A stretch of 64,000 nt of DNA from an uncultured Acetatifactor sp. (GCA_910584865.1 CAJUCE010000015.1:48156-112155); one strand, 5' to 3'; positions 26,073-33,913 are shown, counted from the first letter of the stretch. Notes: a model not told the origin generated them from the sequence alone. Program-made: numbers and translations.

Positions 26073-27500
26073 ATGTCAGAACAAGCAAAGAAACCGATTA
26101 AAATTACGGAAACCATACTGCGTGACGCTCACCAGTCTCTGATTGCTACGAGAATGCCTACCGATTTCATGCTTCCCATCGTGGAGAAGATGGATAAGGT
26201 GGGATATCATTCCGTGGAGTGCTGGGGCGGCGCAACCTTTGACGCTTCCCTTCGTTTCCTGAAGGAAGATCCCTGGGAGAGGCTCCGCAAGCTGCGCGAC
26301 GGATTTAAGAATACCAAGCTGCAGATGCTCTTCCGCGGCCAGAATATCTTAGGCTACAGGCCCTACGCGGACGACGTTGTTGACGCGTTTGTACAGAAGT
26401 CCATCGCAAACGGCATCGACATCATCCGTATCTTCGACTGTCTCAATGACCTGCGCAACCTGCAGGAGGCCGTAAACGCTACCAACAGGATGAAACAGCA
26501 GGAAGGCCGGGGCCATGCCCAGATTGCCCTGTCCTACACCCTGGGCGATGCCTACACCCTGGAATACTGGGCGGACACCGCGAAGAAGATCGAGGAGATG
26601 GGCGCTGATTCCATCTGTATCAAGGATATGGCAGGCCTGCTGGTGCCTTACAAGGCTTCCGAGCTGATCAAGGCCATGAAGGAAAACACTAAGCTGCCCA
26701 TCCAGCTGCATACCCACTACACCTCCGGCGTGGCCAGCATGACCTACCTGAAGGCAGTGGAAGCGGGCGTGGACGTCATCGACACCGCCATGAGCCCTCT
26801 GGCCCTGGGAACCTCTCAGCCCGCCACCGAGGTGATGGTGGAGACCTTCCGCGGCACGCCTTACGACACCGGATTTGACCAGAACCTGCTGGCGGAGATC
26901 GCCGACTACTTCCGTCCTTTCCGGGATGAGTGCCTCAAGAACGGCCTGCTCAATCCCAAGGTTATGGGCGTGGATATCAAGACATTACTGTACCAGGTAC
27001 CCGGCGGCATGCTTTCCAACATGGTGAGCCAGCTGAAGGAGCAGAACGCGGAAGACAGATACTATGATGTGCTGAAGGAGATCCCCGAAGTGCGTAAGGA
27101 TCTGGGCGAGCCGCCCCTGGTTACTCCTTCTTCCCAGATCGTGGGTACCCAGGCTGTGTTCAACGTGCTCATGGGCGAGCGTTACAAGATGGCTACCAAG
27201 GAGACCAAGGCAGTTCTGCGCGGCGAGTATGGCCAGACTATCAAGCCCATGAACCAGGAGATCATCGACAAGGTTATCCCCGGCGAGGAGAGGATCACCT
27301 GCCGCTATGCGGATATGCTGGAGAATGAGATGGATAAACTGGAAGCAGAGATGAAGGAATGGAAGCAGCAGGACGAGGATGTGCTCTCCTATGCGCTGTT
27401 CCCCCAGGTTGCCATGGACTTCTTCAAGTACCGCCAGGCACAGCAGGAGAAGGTGGACATGACCCAGGCGGATACCAAGAACGGGGCTTATCCTGTATAA
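26073..27500 (+). CDS. Oxaloacetate decarboxylase alpha / pyruvate carboxylase subunit B-type carboxyltransferase
   Basis: 475 residues. The HMGL-like TIM barrel starts with ETILRDAHQSLIATRMPT and has GADSICIKDMAGLL, and IQLHTHYTSGVASMTYLKAVEAG with metal-binding His residues. A conserved C-terminal domain follows (QLKEQNAEDRYYDVLKEIPEVRKDLG). No biotinyl domain is fused at the end, so it must use the free carrier at 24399. It transfers a carboxyl group between oxaloacetate/pyruvate and biotin. GGAGGAAATTCG precedes the ATG. Codon use here and in the upstream pump genes is strongly C-ending, as in highly expressed genes. No terminator is obvious after it. Confidence 0.92.
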   Translation: MSEQAKKPIKITETILRDAHQSLIATRMPTDFMLPIVEKMDKVGYHSVECWGGATFDASLRFLKEDPWERLRKLRDGFKNTKLQMLFRGQNILGYRPYADDVVDAFVQKSIANGIDIIRIFDCLNDLRNLQEAVNATNRMKQQEGRGHAQIALSYTLGDAYTLEYWADTAKKIEEMGADSICIKDMAGLLVPYKASELIKAMKENTKLPIQLHTHYTSGVASMTYLKAVEAGVDVIDTAMSPLALGTSQPATEVMVETFRGTPYDTGFDQNLLAEIADYFRPFRDECLKNGLLNPKVMGVDIKTLLYQVPGGMLSNMVSQLKEQNAEDRYYDVLKEIPEVRKDLGEPPLVTPSSQIVGTQAVFNVLMGERYKMATKETKAVLRGEYGQTIKPMNQEIIDKVIPGEERITCRYADMLENEMDKLEAEMKEWKQQDEDVLSYALFPQVAMDFFKYRQAQQEKVDMTQADTKNGAYPV

Positions 27501-27911
27501 GAATGGGAAGGAATTGGCTCATAGTTTATGCTGCATATCAATGAAATTTGCAGTAAGTTACAACAAAGCCGCTATGGTTATGGTGACTTTCAGAATGCCA
27601 GCTATATATTTGCTTGAAACGGATTAGTATACTCGTGAACGCATTTAATTGCCGCTTACTGCACCAGCATTGTAGAAGCGTTCACTCGTTATACAGATAG
27701 AATGGTAATTGTTTTCGTTCGTGAGTATAGATTCTGGCGGTTCTGAGTATACCTGGAGTGGTGAACTGTGGTTTTGTTTCAGGGCATCACCAGAAGAGAA
27801 TACAAATGGCAGGAGGTGCCGGCTTCAGGCTCACAGGCAGGGCGTGACGGTACTTCTTGCCCTTTTCTGTAATAAGAAGCGATGACACATAAAGGAACGG
27901 TATAAGAAGCG
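27501..27911 (+). other. 411-bp intergenic region with inverted repeat and start-site duplication
   Basis: I see no gene. An imperfect inverted repeat pairs TATACTCGTGAACGC (27628-27642) with GCGTTCACTCGTTATA (27678-27693), and AGTATAC/GAGTATA strings recur near 27720-27755. Base composition becomes AT-richer than in the operon upstream. A perfect 30-bp direct duplication lies at 27872-27931. Confidence 0.5.
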
Positions 27912-27931
27912 ATGACACATAAAGGAACGGT
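27872..27931 (+). repeat. Perfect 30-bp tandem duplication spanning the acetyltransferase start codon
   Basis: Units 27872-27901 and 27902-27931 are identical. Each contains an ATG (27882 and 27912), 30 bases apart and in the same frame. The first copy reads M-T-H-K-G-T-V and then meets TAA at 27903, nine bases before the real ATG. The result is a seven-codon upstream frame with the same N-terminal peptide as the gene. Confidence 0.9.
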
Positions 27932-28487
27932 ATATCTGGAAACATCACGTCTCATCTTACGGCGCTTCCGAAAAGAAGACCTGGAACAGATTTATTATAA
28001 TTGCTGGAGTGACATTGAGGTCTGGAAATGGACAAATTATGCGCCAATGAGCTGTATTGCGGATGTGATAACAAACGCAAATATGTTCACGAACAACTGG
28101 TTGGACGCATATGAAAAGAGTAACCGTTATAGTTGGGCCATTCAGCTAAAGGAGACAGGCGAAGTGATTGGACGATATTTTGGAATGCATCCGGACGATG
28201 AGCTGCGCCAGGTCGAATTAGCATGTGAGATCGGGCGGAGCTGGTGGAATCAGGGCCTGATGACGGAGGCGACCAAAAGGGTCATCGAGTTTTTCTTTCG
28301 AGAAGTCGGGATGAACCGAATCTATGCCTGGCATGCAAATGAAAATCCGGCTTCCGGTAAAATGCAGGAAAAGGCCGGCATGAAGTGGGAGGGGATATTG
28401 CGGCAGGGATGTAAGTGTAACAATGGTATATTTGACAAGGTAATGTATGCAATATTGGCAGAAGATTATTTTAGTCAGATTGGCTGA
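27912..28487 (+). CDS. GNAT N-acetyltransferase, RimJ/RimL-like
   Basis: 191 residues. ETSRLILRRFRKEDLEQIYYN is the typical start of this branch. WAIQLKETGEVIGRYFG and ELACEIGRSWWNQGLMTEATKRVIEFFF form the core beta strands and acetyl-CoA site, followed by MNRIYAWHANENPASGKMQEKAGM. It probably acetylates a protein N-terminus or a small amine; the substrate is unknown. The ribosome site is weak (AAGAAG) and lies within a duplicated 30-bp block. Codon use is less GC-rich than in the upstream operon, and decayed genes follow, suggesting an acquired patch. Confidence 0.88.
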   Translation: MTHKGTVYLETSRLILRRFRKEDLEQIYYNCWSDIEVWKWTNYAPMSCIADVITNANMFTNNWLDAYEKSNRYSWAIQLKETGEVIGRYFGMHPDDELRQVELACEIGRSWWNQGLMTEATKRVIEFFFREVGMNRIYAWHANENPASGKMQEKAGMKWEGILRQGCKCNNGIFDKVMYAILAEDYFSQIG

Positions 28488-28625
28488 AATTCATCGTTTT
28501 CACGCAGTGCTGCTGACAGCTTTATTAACGAAGCAATATATTGAAGTTTTATTTCAGAACAAAGGAATTATCGAGCAGCCTCCATATGTAGATATTCAGT
28601 CCAGTGGTTTTGAAAGAGGGAAATT

Positions 28626-29014
28626 ATGATACAGTATGTGAAGGGAAATATGTTTGAATGCAATGCTGATTGCCTGGTAAATACGGTAAACTGCGAAGGA
28701 TATATGGGGAAGGGCGTTGCCTATCAGTTTAAAGTGAGGTTCCCGGAAAACAATAAATCGTATATTAAGGCATGTAAAACGGGAGAATTGACCGTCGGAA
28801 AAGTTCATCATTATATGGAAGATGGCATTACCATAATTAACTTTCCCACTAAAAATAAATGGCGTGAAAACTCAAGAATAGAATATATTGAAAAAGGAAT
28901 GAATTTTTTTGTGGAGCTGCTTCCGCAACTGGATGTCAGGAAAATTGCGATTCCTCCGTTAGGATGTGGGAATGGAGAAGCTGGGCGGACGTAAAGGGAA
29001 TAATCGAAATTTAG
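28626..29014 (+). pseudogene. DarG-like macrodomain gene, frameshifted remnant
   Basis: Residues 1-117 are a good macrodomain of the DarG type: YVKGNMFECNADCLVNTVNCEGYMGKGVAYQFK, IINFPTKNKW, IAIPPLGCGNG. After GNGE the frame runs into AGRT-stop (28992-28994). The family continuation WADVKGIIEI is present in another frame at 28982-29011 and ends at TAG 29012, so a few bases were lost at about 28977-28982. DarG removes ADP-ribose placed on DNA by DarT; no darT gene is beside it. A truncated but folded domain cannot be excluded. The sequence from about 28620 is AT-rich. Confidence 0.7.
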
Positions 29015-29405
29015 TGCAAAATGGGGTGTCTAAGAACAGTGTTCAATTGGTAGATGACTTTAAACGGTGGTCTGAAGATAAGGCGAACAGATTTTCTGAC
29101 AAAGATATTTTGGAGTGTATTGCTTATTTAGAAGAAACATCGATAATATCACTGGATAGATGCGGAAACTATGAATTGGCAGGGAATGCTTTATAATGTG
29201 TGTGCAGGTTATAAATCTATGAGTTATTTTTTGACGATACAATGCAGGGATTGTTACAGGCAGTTGAAATCGAAAAAGGAAATGTTCCCCTTGTTAAGAG
29301 AGGGGGAACGGCAGCATCTGCCTATTATATACCAAACGGAGAAAAATTAGTTAATCAATTTATAGATATTAGAAAAAGCAAAATGTGTGAACAGGAGAGC
29401 AGGAT
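29015..29405 (+). pseudogene. AT-rich remnants of small genes after the macrodomain
   Basis: Two open stretches look protein-like but lack proper starts. 29021-29196 reads QLVDDFKRWSEDKANRFSDKDILECIAYLEE, a helical segment that may be the tail of the macrodomain gene. 29215-29409 reads FFDDTMQGLLQAVEIEKGNVPLVKRGG, then AYYIPNGEKLVNQFIDIRK, and ends in TGA at 29407-29409. That TGA overlaps the TTG start of the next gene (TTGA). I do not recognise either with confidence. Confidence 0.4.
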
Positions 29406-30845
29406 TTGAGCAGAGTAATCGTTGTAGGCGGCGGGGCCGCGGGGATGATGGCGGCATTGGCGGCTGCGGAAAAGGGCTGCCGGGTATGTCTGATCGAGAA
29501 GAATGAAAAACTGGGGAAAAAGCTTTTTATCACAGGAAAGGGCCGCTGCAATGTGACCAATGCCGCCGACATGGAGACGCTCTTTGCCAATGTCCGCAGC
29601 AACGCGAAGTTCCTCTACAGCGCCTTCTATGATTATGACAACCGGGCGGTGATGGATTTCCTGGAGAAGGCGGGCTGTTTTTTGAAAATAGAGCGGGGGG
29701 AACGTGTTTTCCCCGTATCGGATCATTCCTCGGATGTAATCGCCGCATTTCAGAGGGAATTGAAGAAACGGAAAGTGGAAGTCCTTTTGAATACGGAGGT
29801 AAAGGAGCTGCTTCTGGAGGCCGGTGAAGAGGCGCAGGCGGAAGCGGTGCAGGAAAGAGGCGGAGAAGCGGGACAGGTCGGAGCGGCAGGAAGCTGTCAA
29901 AAAGAAGGACAGGCCGGGGCGGCAGGAAGCTGTCAGAAAGCGGTAGAAGCCGGGGCGGCAGGAAGCTGTCAGAAAGCGGGACAGGCCGGGGCATCAGGAA
30001 GCAGAATGAAGGGAGTCCGGCTGTCCAACGGCAAAACCCTGTACGGGGACAGCTGCATCGTCTGCACAGGCGGAATTTCGTACCCTTCTACAGGTTCTAC
30101 CGGAGACGGCTACCGTTTTGCGGAAAACGCAGGCCATCAAGTGACGCAAGCCCGGCCATCCCTGGTTCCTTTCAATATAAAAGAAAAATGGTGCGCCCGT
30201 TTGATGGGGCTGTCCTTAAAGAATGTCTCCCTGCGCATGATTTGTGACGGCAGGGAAGTATATGAGGGCTTTGGGGAGATGCTTTTCACCCATTTCGGTG
30301 TCAGCGGCCCCCTTGTTTTATCCGCCAGCAGTTTTTACGGCGTAATCGGCGGGAAGGGAAAGAAAAAAGCAAGGGGATACGGAGAAACGGAAGCGGACAC
30401 AAAGCTTTACATCGACTTAAAGCCTGCCCTTGACCTGGAACAGCTGGACCGCCGCCTGCTGCGGGATTTTGAGGCAAATAAGGGAAAGCAGTTCAAAAAT
30501 GCCCTGGGAGGGCTCTTTCCTGCCAGTCTGGTTCCTGTGATGGTGGAACTTTCCGGCATCCATCCGGAAAGAAAAGTCAACGAGGTTACCCGGGAAGAGC
30601 GCAGAAGCTTCGCCGCCCTGATTAAGAACCTTCCGCTGACAGTCACGGGGGTGAGAGGCTTTGAAGAGGCCATCATTACCCGGGGAGGGGTGTCGGTAAG
30701 GGAGGTCAATCCCTCCACCATGGAGTCCAAAAAGGTGAAAGGACTGTATTTTGCAGGGGAAGTCCTGGACGTGGACGCCCTGACCGGGGGATACAATCTG
30801 CAGATCGCCTGGTCCACGGGACACTTGGCGGGCAGTTCCCAGTAA
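29406..30845 (+). CDS. BaiN/HI0933-family NAD(P)/FAD-dependent oxidoreductase with repeat insertion
   Basis: 479 residues. The dinucleotide fold VIVVGGGAAGMMAALAAAEKG, KLGKKLFITGKGRCNVTN, and the C-terminal GEVLDVDALTGGYNLQIAWSTGHLAG are diagnostic. The family is flavin-dependent; members reduce steroid-like substrates, but the usual role is unclear. The start is the TTG at 29406 (AGGAG upstream), overlapping a preceding TGA as TTGA. Residues ~156-203 are four 12-residue repeats rich in Gly, Ala and Ser (GQAGAAGSCQKA) inserted in the loop before VRLSNGKTLYGDSCIVCTGG; family members lack this. It begins the block shared with cmk, ispH and rpsA. Confidence 0.9.
   Translation: MSRVIVVGGGAAGMMAALAAAEKGCRVCLIEKNEKLGKKLFITGKGRCNVTNAADMETLFANVRSNAKFLYSAFYDYDNRAVMDFLEKAGCFLKIERGERVFPVSDHSSDVIAAFQRELKKRKVEVLLNTEVKELLLEAGEEAQAEAVQERGGEAGQVGAAGSCQKEGQAGAAGSCQKAVEAGAAGSCQKAGQAGASGSRMKGVRLSNGKTLYGDSCIVCTGGISYPSTGSTGDGYRFAENAGHQVTQARPSLVPFNIKEKWCARLMGLSLKNVSLRMICDGREVYEGFGEMLFTHFGVSGPLVLSASSFYGVIGGKGKKKARGYGETEADTKLYIDLKPALDLEQLDRRLLRDFEANKGKQFKNALGGLFPASLVPVMVELSGIHPERKVNEVTREERRSFAALIKNLPLTVTGVRGFEEAIITRGGVSVREVNPSTMESKKVKGLYFAGEVLDVDALTGGYNLQIAWSTGHLAGSSQ
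29871..30014 (+). repeat. Four 36-bp in-frame repeats in the flavoprotein gene
   Basis: Units at 29871, 29907, 29943 and 29979 encode GQVGAAGSCQKE, GQAGAAGSCQKA, VEAGAAGSCQKA and GQAGASGSRMKG. The DNA is nearly identical (GGGGCGGCAGGAAGCTGTCA core), so the expansion is recent. Confidence 0.9.
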
Positions 30846-30889
30846 GCGGATGCTGTCAGGAACTGCCGGGATTCCTTACCAGGATATAT

Positions 30890-30955
30890 GCCCATTATCA
30901 TCCGTAGAGGGGCGGTAAGGGAGGTCAATCTCTCCGCCATGGAGCCACAAATAAT
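30890..30955 (+). repeat. Degenerate partial duplication of the flavoprotein gene 3' region
   Basis: 30890-30955 aligns with 30669-30735. GGTAAGGGAGGTCAAT is identical and CTCC-CCATGGAG follows in both. Translation gives IIIRRGAVREVNLSAMEPQ against IITRGGVSVREVNPSTMESK in the gene. It lies 45 bp after the flavoprotein stop and just before the solute-binding pseudogene. Confidence 0.75.
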
Positions 30956-31005
30956 GATGATAATACAGTGCGGATAATCTGAAAAATATAAAATACCGGA
31001 GAGGA

Positions 31006-32227
31006 ATGAAGATGGGATCCTTAAAACATAATAAAATGATTTACCTATGCGTTTTTCTGCTTCTGGGGCTGCTTTTGGCAGGCAGGAAAAACACTTTATG
31101 CGGTGGATTTGCCGGCAGAAAAGGTAACCGGGACGCTCAATCAGGAATCGGGCGTGGATACGCTGCAATATGAAAATGAGGACACGGTGCTTGGAATAAC
31201 CATGAGTGGTGATCTGTTTGCCATTCACCCCAAAACCGGGGGGATTGAGACAAGGAGCCAGGCCATGTTTGCACAGTACGGCGGTATGCAGCACTGGATG
31301 ATCGGGAAGGACCAGATTCTGGCAGGGGCTCTTTCTGTCTTCAAAGGGGGTGGAGCGGAAGCTTGCCGGCTATGAATACGGCCTGGAGCCCCAAAGCAGC
31401 CTGTGGGTGGGAGACGGGGGCAGCCCGGGAATTCTGGCATGCTGGAATCAGGAGACCAGAAAACTCGGAATTTACTCCATTTCCGACGCTGAAGAGGAAG
31501 AAGCTGACTACAGTGAAGTGGTAATAATGCGCGGATTGGGGAGGGAGTCTATGACACCGGACAGGTACGGCAGTGCATTATGTTTGCGGAAAAATACGGC
31601 GAAGAGCATTCCGCGTCCGATGGCAGCACAGAAGGAATACTGGGCAGGGACTATATGTTCGAAGAAAGAGCGATTGCAAGTCCCCTGGCTCTGGCGGATA
31701 TTCTGGAGTATTATGGGAAAGATGCCGTTTTGATGGGATATCCGGGAATGGAGGGAGGAAAGGTCATCCACTGCAATTTAGGGGCCGTGAGCATAAGCAA
31801 ATCTTCCGGACGCAAAGAAGGGGCCTGGGCCTTTATCCGTTTCCTGTTGGGAAGGGAATACCAGCTTGCTATGGAGGGAACGGGGGTTCCGCTTTTGAGG
31901 GAAGCGTATGAGGCTGAGGTTGCATATTACCAAAAGCCGGTGACTTATCAGGTCTATCTGCCGGAGGCGGGAGGCATTATTACGGTAGAGAGGAATCATA
32001 CCCTTCCCCGTTCGATGTCGGAGATGGATGCGATGAGCGATGAACAGGTCCGGCTCCTGGACAGTCTGGCGGAGGAAAACACGATCGATATCTGGGAAGC
32101 GGAGCCGGAAGCCGTCAGTATTATCATGGAGGAGTCGGAAAGCTATTACAGGGGTGATAAGGAGATAGAGCAGGTACTGGAAGTGATTCAGAGCAGGCTG
32201 AACGTCTATTGGGGAGAACGCAAATAA
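31006..32227 (+). pseudogene. Decayed solute-binding lipoprotein gene (frameshifts and internal deletion)
   Basis: The start MKMGSLKHNKMIYLCVFLLLGLLLA is a signal peptide. The frame breaks near 31090. A second piece (LPAEKVTGTLNQESGVDTLQYENEDTVLGITMSGDLFAIH, 31103-31340) and a third (KLAGYEYGLEPQSSLWVGDGG, 31357-31545) lie in other frames. A fourth (MFAEKYGEEHSASDG to the end, 31580-32227) carries YPGMEGGKVIHCNLGAVSIS and RKEGAWAFIRFLLG, matching the C-lobe of the intact lipoprotein at 6805. At about 1220 bp it lacks several hundred bases of the ~2040-bp homologue. The last piece is long and clean, so decay is recent or it is still translated in part. Confidence 0.8.
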
Positions 32228-32267
32228 GTTTCTGATGGAGAAAGACTTGACAAGGAGGATATGAAAA

Positions 32268-32939
32268 ATGAGCTTTAATGTAGCAATCGACGGCCCTGCA
32301 GGGGCAGGAAAAAGCACCGTGGCCAAGGCGGTGGCGAAGGAGATGGGGCTGATCTATGTGGACACCGGCGCGATGTACCGTGCCATGGCGCTGTACATGC
32401 TGCGGGAGGGCGTGAATTTACGGGATACAGCGAAGATAGCCGAAAAGTCCACCCGGGCGGACATCACCATACGCTATGAGGACGGCGTCCAGGTGGTTTG
32501 TCTCAACGGGGAAAACGTAAACGCGTACATTCGTACAGAGGAAGTGGGGGAAGCGGCCTCCGTCACAAGTCCGGTTCCCCAGGTGCGGGAAAATATGGTC
32601 AGGCTTCAGAAAGCTCTTGCCGCCGGCAGCGACTGTATCATGGACGGACGGGACATCGGCACCTGCGTGCTTCCTAAGGCACAGTTAAAAATTTATCTTA
32701 CCGCCAGCAGCGACGTGCGGGCGAAGCGCAGATACGACGAACTGACAGCCAAGGGGGAAAGCTGCGATCTGCAGCAGATCAAGGCGGACATTGAGGACCG
32801 GGATTACCGTGATATGCACCGGGAGCTGTCTCCTTTAAAACAGGCGGAGGATGCCGTGCTGGTGGATACATCCCATATGTCCCAGGAGGAAGTCATATCG
32901 GAAATCAAGAATCTCTGCAGGCAGGCCAGGGAAAAATAA
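32268..32939 (+). CDS. cmk: (d)CMP kinase
   Basis: 223 residues. P-loop AIDGPAGAGKSTVAKAVAKEMG, the nucleoside monophosphate site YVDTGAMYRAMALYML, and the family motif DGRDIGTCVLPKAQLKIYLTAS are all present. It phosphorylates CMP and dCMP with ATP in the cytoplasm. AAGGAGGATATGAAAA precedes the ATG. The next gene, ispH, begins 24 bp after the stop, and rpsA-like and cheR genes follow with overlaps, so the four probably form one transcription unit. Confidence 0.97.
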   Translation: MSFNVAIDGPAGAGKSTVAKAVAKEMGLIYVDTGAMYRAMALYMLREGVNLRDTAKIAEKSTRADITIRYEDGVQVVCLNGENVNAYIRTEEVGEAASVTSPVPQVRENMVRLQKALAAGSDCIMDGRDIGTCVLPKAQLKIYLTASSDVRAKRRYDELTAKGESCDLQQIKADIEDRDYRDMHRELSPLKQAEDAVLVDTSHMSQEEVISEIKNLCRQAREK

Positions 32940-32962
32940 GAACGGCGGAGGGCAGGTACATT

Positions 32963-33016
32963 ATGGAAGAAAACCGTTTCATGGAAGAAAAACATTTCAT
33001 GGAAGAAAACCATTCC
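32963..33016 (+). repeat. 18-bp start-codon tandem repeat in ispH
   Basis: Three units of the form ATGGAAGAAAACCATTCC (32963-32980, 32981-32998, 32999-33016) and a partial fourth (ATGGAAGTAAAA). Nearly the same unit is repeated at the start of the M16 gene at 17725. Confidence 0.9.
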
Positions 33017-33913
33017 ATGGAAGTAAAACTTGCGGAGCACATCGGTTTCTGCTTTGGCGTGAAGCGGGCGGTGGATACCGTGTATGAACAGATAAAAAAT
33101 GGGAAAACTATTTATACCTATGGTCCGATTGTAAACAATGAGGAAGTGGTGAAGGACCTAGAGGCGAAGGGAGTCCGGGTACTGGAGACGAAGGAAGAGC
33201 TACTGGAACTGGCCGGGGCCGGGCAGGTTTCAGGAGCAGACAGCGGAAACGATAAGGGAGAAAATCCCAGCGTCGTTATCCGTGCCCACGGTGTTCCGGA
33301 GGAGATCTACTCCATCCTGCAGGAGAAAAATCTGGAATGCATTGATGCTACCTGTCCCTTTGTGAGACGGATTCAGAAGACGGCTGAAGAGGAGAGCAGG
33401 AAGGGAAAGCATATTATCATTGTGGGAAATGCGGGCCATCCGGAGGTGGAAGGCATCATAGGATGGTGCAAAGGCGGTGTCACAGTGCTCAAAACCGAGG
33501 AAGAAGCCCGAAACTTAGCCCTTCCGGAGGGAAAAAGGGTATGTGTGGTTGCACAAACGACATTTAACTACAATAAATTTCAAGGCATAGTTGAAATTTT
33601 GGAAAAAAGAGGTTATAATGATATTGTTGTAAATACTATCTGTAACGCTACGGAGGAACGACAGCGTTCCGCCAGAGCACTCGCGGCAGAGGCTGACGTA
33701 ATGATTGTAATAGGCGGTAAGCATAGCTCCAACACACGGAGGCTGTTCGAGATCTGCAGTGAGGAATGTGCGCATACCTATTTTATACAGACACTGGATG
33801 ACTTGTGTTTAGAATTACCTAAAACTGCTCGACTGGTGGGTATTACAGCGGGGGCTTCCACCCCAAACAAATTAATTGAGGAGGTTCAAAATTATGTCAG
33901 AATTAACTTTTGA
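32963..33913 (+). CDS. ispH: 4-hydroxy-3-methylbut-2-enyl diphosphate reductase with repeat-expanded N-terminus
   Basis: 316 residues. The [4Fe-4S] cysteines are in HIGFCFGVKRAVDT, IDATCPFVRRIQKT and NTICNATEERQ. AQTTFNYNKF and GGKHSSNTRRLFEI are also conserved. It makes isopentenyl and dimethylallyl diphosphate in the last step of the MEP pathway. The usual protein starts about where MEVKLAEHIGFCFG begins; here three extra six-residue repeats (MEENRF MEEKHF MEENHS) precede it, each with an in-frame ATG. An insertion at ~residue 80-95 (SGADSGNDKGENP) is also unusual. It overlaps the S1-domain gene by 20 bp in another frame, where many Clostridia have one fused protein. Confidence 0.95.
   Translation: MEENRFMEEKHFMEENHSMEVKLAEHIGFCFGVKRAVDTVYEQIKNGKTIYTYGPIVNNEEVVKDLEAKGVRVLETKEELLELAGAGQVSGADSGNDKGENPSVVIRAHGVPEEIYSILQEKNLECIDATCPFVRRIQKTAEEESRKGKHIIIVGNAGHPEVEGIIGWCKGGVTVLKTEEEARNLALPEGKRVCVVAQTTFNYNKFQGIVEILEKRGYNDIVVNTICNATEERQRSARALAAEADVMIVIGGKHSSNTRRLFEICSEECAHTYFIQTLDDLCLELPKTARLVGITAGASTPNKLIEEVQNYVRINF

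Noticed and set aside
27501..29405. Insertion sequence or integrated element
   Set aside because: The patch is AT-richer and has decayed genes, but I find no transposase, integrase or clear terminal repeats.
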